Source: Arthrobacter sp. MMS18-M83 (lineage in GTDB: Bacteria > Actinomycetota > Actinomycetes > Actinomycetales > Micrococcaceae). Taken from it: DNA of 64,000 nt. Shown here in pieces: positions 33,116 through 40,659 of this stretch; position 1 is the first letter of the stretch, and each line of letters begins with the position of its first letter. The stretch covers positions 1,178,001-1,242,000 of the forward strand of contig NZ_CP113343.1 in NCBI RefSeq assembly GCF_026683955.1, read 5' to 3'. The translations under genes were made by a program, and so were the position numbers. Below the pieces are notes generated by a model. That model made no database searches. It saw only the letters and a list, made by a program, of their open reading frames with translations, and was not told the origin of the DNA.

Positions 33116-34501
33116 CTAGAGCCGGGTTACGTTATCGGCTTTGGGCAAGCGGTACGTGGTGTCCAGGACTGCGGAGGCTCCGGCCAGCCAGTCAAGGTCC
33201 ATCTGGCTGTGCCTTGTGTGCAGGATCACCAAATCCGCCCCCCAGTCAGCAGGCGATTGCTCGGATTGGAGGGTTCCGCCATGGCCGTCGGGCGCCGTCT
33301 GGCACCAGGGATCGGAGTACGCGACTTCCGCTCCGTCGGCGATCAAGGCTGCGATGATCTCCAACGCCGGGGATTCCCGAAGATCTTCGACATCGGGCTT
33401 GTAGGCAACCCCGAGGACCATCACGCGCGCGCCGGCAACACCGTGGTTTCGGTCGGACAGGATGCGCCGGGCCTTTTCCACAACCTTGTGCGGCCTACCC
33501 GCAATTCCTGCCATAGCTTGTTCGATCACTGGCGCCGTCAAGCGGGCTTTGCGCAATTGCCACAGCAAGTAGTGAGGGTCGCAGGGGATGCAATGTCCGC
33601 CGACGCCGGGACCAGGTGTGAACGGCATGAATCCGTATGGCTTGGTGGAGGCCGCATCGATGACGTCCATGACTTCCATGTTGAGTTCATGGCAGATATC
33701 GGCGAACTCGTTCGCCAAGGCGATATTGACGGCCCGGAAGGTGTTTTCCACCAGCTTTGTCATTTCGGCGACGTCCGCCGACGGGACTACATGGACCAAC
33801 TTGGTGCTCGCGCTCAGAAGCCGCTCAGCAGCTTCACCGCAGGCCTGGGTCACACCGCCCACTACCCGGGGAACGTCTTCGTGTGAGAACGAGTCCACCC
33901 CGGGATTGATGCGTTCCGGCGAGAACGCGACAAACACGTCCCTGCCGGGGATGAGGCCCTTGGCAGCCAGCGGCAATGCCAGCAGGTCGCGCGTGGATCC
34001 CACATACGTTGTGGAGGTCAGCATCAACAGCTGGCCAGTGGTGGCAAAGTCGACCACGGAGGCGCAGGCAGCGCGGAGAATACCGAGATCCGGGACCAAA
34101 TACTCGTCAACCGGGGTCGGAACGCAAACAACCACGGCCGCCGCGCGGGCAAGCAATGATAAATCGCTGCTCAACATGAACGTCGGGTCCAAGAGTGCGT
34201 TGCTGAGCCGCTCCTTGTCGGAATCCAGAAGATCTGCCCGCTGCTCGCGGATTACGGCCAGCCGTGCATCGGACACATCCAGGCCCAGGACTCTGCGGCC
34301 GGAGGCGTTGATGGCCAAAGCCGTGGGCAGGCCCACGTAGCCCATGCCCACGATCGCCACGTCGAAAGTGAATGCCTGGTCCTGCGTGGTTGTGGCCTGG
34401 GTTACGCCTCCCTCCGGCCATGCCGGTGCCGGCGCGTGCACGGACTGAGAGTTCCCGTTGAGCGCTGTCTTGAGGGTCTTAACCTTCGTGTTCGGTGCCA
34501 T
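33116..34501 (-). CDS. UDP-sugar 6-dehydrogenase (WecC/WbpA type)
   Basis: A 461-residue enzyme of the UDP-glucose/UDP-ManNAc dehydrogenase family. NAD loop VGMGYVGLPTA at about residue 52, VCVPTPV at about 118, the lysine in MTKLVENTFRAVNIAL, and the catalytic cysteine in GGHCIPCDP at about 308. The long N-terminal extension (about 45 residues) is poorly conserved. It makes a uronic acid sugar, so the exported polymer may be acidic. The ATG at 34501 follows GGAGG by 10 bases and lies 2 bases after the stop of a small upstream frame. Confidence 0.88.
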   Translation of the reverse strand: MAPNTKVKTLKTALNGNSQSVHAPAPAWPEGGVTQATTTQDQAFTFDVAIVGMGYVGLPTALAINASGRRVLGLDVSDARLAVIREQRADLLDSDKERLSNALLDPTFMLSSDLSLLARAAAVVVCVPTPVDEYLVPDLGILRAACASVVDFATTGQLLMLTSTTYVGSTRDLLALPLAAKGLIPGRDVFVAFSPERINPGVDSFSHEDVPRVVGGVTQACGEAAERLLSASTKLVHVVPSADVAEMTKLVENTFRAVNIALANEFADICHELNMEVMDVIDAASTKPYGFMPFTPGPGVGGHCIPCDPHYLLWQLRKARLTAPVIEQAMAGIAGRPHKVVEKARRILSDRNHGVAGARVMVLGVAYKPDVEDLRESPALEIIAALIADGAEVAYSDPWCQTAPDGHGGTLQSEQSPADWGADLVILHTRHSQMDLDWLAGASAVLDTTYRLPKADNVTRL

Positions 34502-34503
34502 GG

Positions 34504-34713
34504 TCAGTCGACCTCCAGGTGCCTGATGTCTCCAGTGTGAATAAAAGCCGGCGACGAAACGGGATGTGCCCTGGTCTCAGAGGGCACGTGACCACCCGCC
34601 GCCGGCTCGCTTGTGGGGGTACCCGCCGAATGCGGGATACCGATCGCATCGGAGCTAATTTCTCGCCGGATTACCGGGTGGTCTTCCTGTAGCAAAGAAT
34701 TCTTCCTGCGTTT
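34504..34713 (-). CDS. Possible small upstream gene before the UDP-sugar dehydrogenase
   Basis: An open frame of 69 residues (MKRRKNSLLQEDHP...) ends 2 bases before the dehydrogenase ATG. It sits between the shared 12-base motif and the operon, as does the small frame at 29284-29553. The first codons follow GGTCTC in both cases. The peptide is hydrophilic and matches no family I know. It could be a true small protein or a translated leader that couples into the dehydrogenase. Confidence 0.35.
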   Translation of the reverse strand, partial: KRRKNSLLQEDHPVIRREISSDAIGIPHSAGTPTSEPAAGGHVPSETRAHPVSSPAFIHTGDIRHLEVD

Positions 34714-34793
34714 CATCTCGAGACCCACTTGTCCCCAATTGCGTGGCGGTTGCCATCAAGAAAGAGCGTATTAACTAACCCCTAGGGCGGGCG

Positions 34794-34853
34794 CGAGTGG
34801 GCTCTACCCGTCTTTGGACGCGCTGTGACGCCCGAATCCGCAGACTACCCGTC
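34794..34853 (-). promoter_or_regulatory. Shared motif upstream of the dehydrogenase/epimerase operon
   Basis: On the minus strand AAAGACGGGTAG (34815-34804) is followed after 5 bases by ACTCG (34798-34794). A second partial copy, GACGGGTAG, lies 30-40 bases upstream (34853-34845). A TTAGTTAA stretch follows further downstream, as it does after the copy at 7637. It lies about 300 bases before the dehydrogenase start. No coding frame is convincing between 34714 and 34982. Confidence 0.55.
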
Positions 34854-34982
34854 CAGGCATTCTTAACCACTCGATTCGGTACTCGCTTTGGTCCCGGCAC
34901 CCTTGTTATCCAGGCGCGGACGACGGCGGAGGGAGACTGCGCGGCAAACGTCCTCCGGGCCAATGGGCACCGGAGTTTACCG

Positions 34983-37663
34983 CTAGCCCAGGTTCTCCGT
35001 ACCGTCGGCACCGTTCATCAGGTCTTCACGGTGGCTAATGCCCAGCTTGGCAAACATCCGGTAGAGGTGGCCTTCAACGGTGCGCAATGACAGGCCCAAG
35101 CTGACCGCAATGTCCTTATTGCTTGATCCCGACCGCACAAGCGTTGCGATTTCCTGCTCTCGCCGGGTGAGCTTCTGGAGGTCGGGGGAGCTCCCCTCGT
35201 TCGCCGGACCTGCCTTGTCGAGTGCAGCGGTGCGGCGCTTGAGAAGTCGCTGTCCCTCAAGCTGGCGCGCTTTGTCCCCCCTGCTTTCCAGTATCCGAAG
35301 GGCGTGAACCGCACAATCAGCTGCGGCGAGTTCCAGCCCCTCCCTGGACGCCGATTCGCTAAGCTCAATGAGTCGATCCGCGTCCTTGTGCGTGAGGGCC
35401 AGCCCGACGCTCAGGGCAAACTCCGCGGTGCGGCCTTCACTGCCCTCGGCTACCGCGGTCAGCCTGCGCGAGACGCTCGGGTCTCCCAATCTCAGGACCA
35501 ACATCAGGATGTCAATCTCAGCGCCTATTGCGCCGTCCGCGGCGGCCGAATCCGCAAGGGACATGAGCCGCGCGATCGCCACTTGCGAGCCGGTCTGTTC
35601 GGCTCTCGCCACTGCCGCATGGCCCTGGGCCAGCAGCGAGGGATGCACACCGTCCCGGATCATTGCGTCGTACTCGCTAGAGTACGACGCAGCGGTGTCG
35701 CGGCGTTTCAGGACCGACGCCGCGTACGCGGCGGCAGCAACGGCGTCGGGCAGGTCACTACCCATGTCAGAGACCCGCAGCATGCTGACCGCTTGACGAA
35801 GCCTTGGCAGCGCAACCCCCAGGTCTCCCCTGCGCAAGTCCACTAGTCCGGCTGCCAGGTGGAGCATCCCGCCCGAATAGATCAGCGAGTTCGGACCTTG
35901 GGAAACATGATTCCTGAGGAATGCGTCGAGAACGTCAAATTCACCCGCCTGTTGTAGGGCCAAGATGTAGCAGCGCATGACAAAGCCCGCGTATTGGAGG
36001 CTCCAATCGCCGTTCGTGGCGACCATCTCCTGGATGCTCATCAGAATCTGGAGGGCAGAGACCGGCCGGCCCGTGACCGCCATGGCCTCCGCGAGGAGTG
36101 CGCCCGCCACCAGGCGGGACTCGTCGTCGTCGGTTTCGTTCCAAATCTGGCGGAGCTCACGTTCCGTCTCGACATAGTGGCCTTCCGCTTGGAGGCCTTG
36201 CAGCGAAAGAAGCCTGCTTCCCAGCTTTCCGCGTTCTAGTTCCGCGGGGTCAATGCCCTGCGGAGCCTCAGCGAGCCTGGCGAGGGCCGCCTCCCATTCG
36301 TAGGCTGCCTGCTTGATGGCGTTCGGCCCGACGCCTTGGCGTCCGGCAAGTTGGGCCGCTAACATCGATGCGTGCCGGAGCGTCCGCGGATCACTTGTCC
36401 GGTCCACTACCCCGGCAAGAGACGACACCGATCCCCGAATATCACCGCGGTACCATTTTGCCCGTGCCACCTCTACTTGGGCGGCGAGTCGCAGGGACGG
36501 ATCCTTGATCGCGCTGGCCACCCGTTCCACGTAACTAGGGATGAACAGCCGATTTGCCAGTTGCGTCGCTTCCAGGATGTCTGCATCCGGGACCTTGGTG
36601 CCCGATTCCAACCCCCATGAAACGTAGCGCAGCAGGCCGTCCATGGTCTGCGGTTTGGCACCCATCAGGTCCACGATGCGCCGTCGGATGGTCATGCTGT
36701 GGGCAGTGGGGACCAGCTGGCGGATCACTTCGCCGACCAGCGGCTGGGCCAACCGGACATGCCGTGCGGGGTCGGACGCGATCTCTATGAAATGCAGTTC
36801 CTGCAGTTCATCCACGGCGTTGGAGTAGCTTGCCTGTTGCACCACGTTCAGCGGAACGGGCTCTGCCAACGCGACGGTCTCCAGGGTCTCACGCAGTTCG
36901 GGTCCCAGGAGGAGGATCTGGTTTCTCACCAGGTCCATCAAACGCACGCTTGTTCCCCGAAGCTCACCTGAAAGCATCCAGGCGTCGTTGCGGCAGACCA
37001 ACTGGCCAAGTGACTTGGCGTGGTCAATGAGTTCCAGCAAGAACATCGGGTTTCCGCCGGAGTACTTGCAGAGGAGGGCGCTGGCGCCTTGGACGACGGG
37101 CCCGTCCAAGGCCTGGGCGCAAAGTTGGTTTACTTCCTGCTCGTTGAGGGGATGCAAGTCGAAGCGGTCCACGAGTCCTTCGGACCACATCGAGAAAACT
37201 TCTGCTGGGGGGCAGGATACGGACGGCACAAGAACACGACTTTGGCCGCTTCCGCCGCCGCCAGCTGTGCCAGGACAGCCACGCTGCTGTCGTCGATGTG
37301 GTGTGCGTCCTCAACGATCAGGACGGCCGGTGCCGGGTGCGGCTGCCCTGCCGGGTTCAATGCCGCGACGACAGCCCTGAGGACGGACAACGGCTCGTTG
37401 ATCTGGCCCGGGGTCAGGGCGGTCAGCAATGGCGCCAAGGCCGCAAAGGGTACCGATGACAGAGTCGGGCCGGCAAATACCCTGAAGGGGCGGACTCGGT
37501 GGCCCAGTTCATGGACCACTTCGTTAATCAGTGCAGTCTTGCCGATGCCTGCATCGCCGAAAAGCAGCACACCCGGACCGTTGACATCCAAAAGGCAATC
37601 GACGACGGCGGCCATGACGCTGAATCGTCCAACCAACGGTTCGGTGGAAACCACCTCAGTCAT
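34983..37663 (-). pseudogene. Giant LuxR-family (LAL) regulator with a frameshift
   Basis: Two frames together give a full LAL regulator of about 893 residues. Frame one starts at ATG 37663 (MTEVVSTEP) with a canonical Walker A GDAGIGKTA and Walker B VLIVEDAHHIDD. It leaves the homologous sequence after AAKVVFL. The second frame takes over near 37200-37229 (PSVSCPPAEVFSMW) and runs to the HTH, LTRREQEI, RTVEGHLYRMFAKLGI. The shift equals the loss of one base and lies at or near a run of six C in the coding strand (37204-37209). It may be a mutation, a sequencing error or phase variation. Its ATG overlaps the stop of the next LAL gene. Confidence 0.75.
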
Positions 37664-40446
37664 TGCGCACCACCTTCAACGCTCCCAAGGGCAAAGCTCA
37701 GTTCCGAGCGTTCTACGATCTTCAGCTTGCCGAAGATCTGGTAGAGGTGCCCCTCTACCGTCCGCACTGAAACGTGGAGCTTCGCGGCGATACCCTTGTT
37801 GCTTTCCCGCTTCGCCGCCAGCTTTGCAATCTCCAACTCGCGCGCAGTCAGCTTCAGTCCCTCTTGGTGGCCACTCTGCGGGGTGCGCAGATGCTGCCTG
37901 CAGGTCTCCGCGAGCTGCCGTGCCTTCCGAAGTGCCGTCTTGTCCAATGGGACGTGTTCCAGATGCAACACGGTCTCGGCGATGTCGAAGGCGAACCTCT
38001 CGTTCTGCATGTCTTCGGCCAACCGTGCTGCATCGAGAAGAAGCTCGGCACTGCCCGACATCATCGCTTTCGCGTACACGGCACACAGGTCCGCGAATCG
38101 TCCTTGGCAACGGAGTGCCGAGTCCAGCAGCCTGGGAGCGGCCGCCACAGCACCCAGACGAACCGCTGAGCTGAGGCAAAATATCTCGTGACCGGGCGCA
38201 CCCTCGTTCCGGTCGGCGTCGGCCAGTCGGAGAAGTTCCTCAATGGCGGTTTCGGGGCCTTCGAGGCGCTCCCGGGCCAACGCCTCGAGGTACTTTTGCA
38301 TCCGTTCCTTCCGCCACGTCGGCCTGCGCTGCTGGGTGGACGCTTCCTTCAGGTAGCGCAAGGCTTGGTCGGGCTCACCCTGTAACGCCGACGCGTAGGC
38401 AGCCGCAGTGCAGGCGATATCCAGCATGCCTTCGTTGTCCTGGACACGCAGCTGGCTTATCACCGGAATGAGCGCTTCCATGCCGTCTTGGGCCCGGCCC
38501 TGGAGGCAAAGGAAGATCGCTTTGGGAAGGTCAATGGCCGTGGGGAGTGCCTCGGCCGACGAGACCAAGACGTCGTCGTCCGGCTGGACCATTTCCCCTG
38601 CTTTGTCCCACCTTCCGGCAAGCACGAAGGCGAACCTGAGGCGCGATGTCGCGCGCCGGGCCGCCGCGACGGAAACAGCAGGATCATGACAGTCGGCCAT
38701 CAGCAGCTCGGCCATGTCCGCCGCCTCGGATTGCCGACCCGTCAAGGCCCAGGCCTCGCACAGCCAGCTTCCGGCGAGTAGACGGAACTCCGTGCCGTGG
38801 GACTCAAAGTCTTGAAGCACCTCTTCCAGGTTTACCGCCATCTCGGCGTAGGAACCCGAATAGCTGGCTGCCTGCGATTCGGCCAGGACAAGTTCCTCCC
38901 GAAGTTCGGCGATATCCTGCCCTCCGCCGGCGGTCGCAGCTTCGTCGTCCAGGCGCCGTCGGACGTGTTCCAAGGTTTCGCAGGCCTGGGCAGTGGTTTC
39001 GCTTCGGGCCAGAAGGACCGAGCTCTCGGCGAGTTTGAACCGCACCCATTCAGGCAAGGTGGCCTCATCCCCGGGTCCTTCCCGGTGTTGCTTCAAGACG
39101 TTCCGGGCACCGGTCACGTCGCCCAGTGTCATCAATGCGTGGGCTTCCTCGGCTACAGCCGCAGGCATCAGGGAGTGGTTTGGAATGGACCGGACCAAGC
39201 GCAAGGCCAGCCTCGCGTCAAGTTGCCGATTGGCCACGTTCGCAGCGTCAAGAGCTTCATTCGTACCGAGTTCGGCTCCGCAGTCCAATGCCCAAGAAGC
39301 CATGTGCAGCAACATCAGGCGCTGGCCAAGGGACGGATTCGTCGCTTGGGCCAACATGTCCCGCAGTTCGTTGCTGCGGCCGGGAGGAACGTTCGCCCGG
39401 ACCACGTCGCCCACGAGTTGGCTTTGCAGCCTGGCCATCCTGGGCAGCGAATCGTCCACCAGAAGGACGCCCCTTTTCTCAAGGGAATCCACATCGTCCG
39501 GTGACGCGAGCGCCAGCAGGGATTCCAGGGGGACGGCCTTTGCCAATGACAGGATCTCCAGGACTTTGCGCTCGCCGCTGCCCATCCGGCCAAGCCGGGT
39601 GGTGATGAGATCCGTGATTGCCCGGCCGTGCAGTTCGCTCCGTGACGTCAGTACCCAGACGCCGTCGCGCTTCAGAAGCGCTCCCGATTCGGAGAGCTCT
39701 GCCGCGAGCATCTTGAGGTAGTGGGGGTTGCCTCCGCTGGCTGCCCAAATGGCGTGGGCACCCGACGGTGAGACCTTTGCTCCCAGCCCGGCCTCGAGCC
39801 AGACGTGTGATTCATGGAAAGTAAGTGGTTTGAGGTCTATCCGGTGCAGGAAGCCGTCGCCGCAGAGCCTCGTGATCTCGCCACAGAGCCGCTGCGGATC
39901 AGTGCAGGTCAGGACAAGCTGTGCAGCGCCGTTCCGCGCGAGTTGGGCCACCGTCATGGCCGCCAACTCATCCAGCTCGGCCGCATTTTCAATGACCAGG
40001 TACACCGGCTTTCCCTCGGCACGCTCACGGAGTAAGGCGGTGAGGGCTGACAACACCAGCACCGGATGGGCCAGGTACCCCGGGTCAAGATCGCTCAAGA
40101 GAATATTGAGGGCGCCGTACGGTGATCCCGCCAACGCGGCGCTGCCACGGATGACGACGACGAACGAATGCCCGCGAATTTCGTTGACCGCACGGGTGGT
40201 CAAGTAGCTCTTGCCGCTCCCGGACGGCCCCGTAACGAGTACGCCACCCTTGGATGCCGCGAGCGCAAGTGCGATGTCGTCAACAGTGGCCCTGGGTCCA
40301 ATCGGCGGCCACGCCATCGAGACCACCGACTTGCCTTCGCCGCCCTCCTGTGGGGATGGAGACGAAGATGCGTCGAATGCCTGGTACCGCGACCCGTTTC
40401 CGGACCGAGCGGCGTGGACCGTGGATGCACTGCCTGCTGTCAACAT
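37660..40446 (-). CDS. Giant LuxR-family (LAL) regulator
   Basis: A protein of about 928 residues. P-loop domain with canonical Walker A GPSGSGKSY, while the Walker B region reads PVYLVIENAAELDE, with Glu-Asn in place of the usual Asp-Asp. A long TPR-like middle follows. The C-terminal LuxR HTH reads LTARELEIAKLAAK, SNKGIAAKLHVSVRTVEGHLYQIFGKL. The ATG at 40446 is preferred; TTG at 40485 is possible. Its stop overlaps the start of the frameshifted LAL gene (ATGA), so the two are one transcript. An inverted repeat of TACTC-type lies 100 bases before the start. Confidence 0.85.
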   Translation of the reverse strand: MLTAGSASTVHAARSGNGSRYQAFDASSSPSPQEGGEGKSVVSMAWPPIGPRATVDDIALALAASKGGVLVTGPSGSGKSYLTTRAVNEIRGHSFVVVIRGSAALAGSPYGALNILLSDLDPGYLAHPVLVLSALTALLRERAEGKPVYLVIENAAELDELAAMTVAQLARNGAAQLVLTCTDPQRLCGEITRLCGDGFLHRIDLKPLTFHESHVWLEAGLGAKVSPSGAHAIWAASGGNPHYLKMLAAELSESGALLKRDGVWVLTSRSELHGRAITDLITTRLGRMGSGERKVLEILSLAKAVPLESLLALASPDDVDSLEKRGVLLVDDSLPRMARLQSQLVGDVVRANVPPGRSNELRDMLAQATNPSLGQRLMLLHMASWALDCGAELGTNEALDAANVANRQLDARLALRLVRSIPNHSLMPAAVAEEAHALMTLGDVTGARNVLKQHREGPGDEATLPEWVRFKLAESSVLLARSETTAQACETLEHVRRRLDDEAATAGGGQDIAELREELVLAESQAASYSGSYAEMAVNLEEVLQDFESHGTEFRLLAGSWLCEAWALTGRQSEAADMAELLMADCHDPAVSVAAARRATSRLRFAFVLAGRWDKAGEMVQPDDDVLVSSAEALPTAIDLPKAIFLCLQGRAQDGMEALIPVISQLRVQDNEGMLDIACTAAAYASALQGEPDQALRYLKEASTQQRRPTWRKERMQKYLEALARERLEGPETAIEELLRLADADRNEGAPGHEIFCLSSAVRLGAVAAAPRLLDSALRCQGRFADLCAVYAKAMMSGSAELLLDAARLAEDMQNERFAFDIAETVLHLEHVPLDKTALRKARQLAETCRQHLRTPQSGHQEGLKLTARELEIAKLAAKRESNKGIAAKLHVSVRTVEGHLYQIFGKLKIVERSELSFALGSVEGGAQ

Positions 40447-40522
40447 GAGCGAGACCCCCAGTGATCGAGTGGTGACACCCCCCAATTAACCAGCTAGGCG
40501 TCAGCCCTACACCAGTAGTGAG

Positions 40523-40594
40523 TACTCGACTTTCATACGGCCCGATACTCGTATGCGGGTATGAGTACCCCTGCCGCGGGTCGTGGCTACTCGG
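40523..40594 (-). promoter_or_regulatory. Clustered TACTC sites in the LAL promoter gap
   Basis: TACTCG occurs at 40523, 40546 and 40588. The middle copy forms an inverted repeat, TACTCGTAT (40546-40554) and GTATGAGTA (40559-40567). The half-site TACTCGT matches one arm of the dyad in the shared motif before the exopolysaccharide operons. It lies in the 213-base gap between two LAL genes, upstream of the one that starts at 40446. Confidence 0.45.
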
Positions 40595-40659
40595 CGCCGG
40601 CAGTAGCGTTCCCATCGAATCGAGAGTGCGCTACTAATGCTTTGGGTCCGTCTTCCGGT

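Noticed and set aside
34983..37229. Shorter LuxR protein as an independent gene
   Set aside because: It lacks the P-loop domain found in all paralogues, and that domain lies directly upstream in another frame, so a frameshifted single gene explains both parts better.
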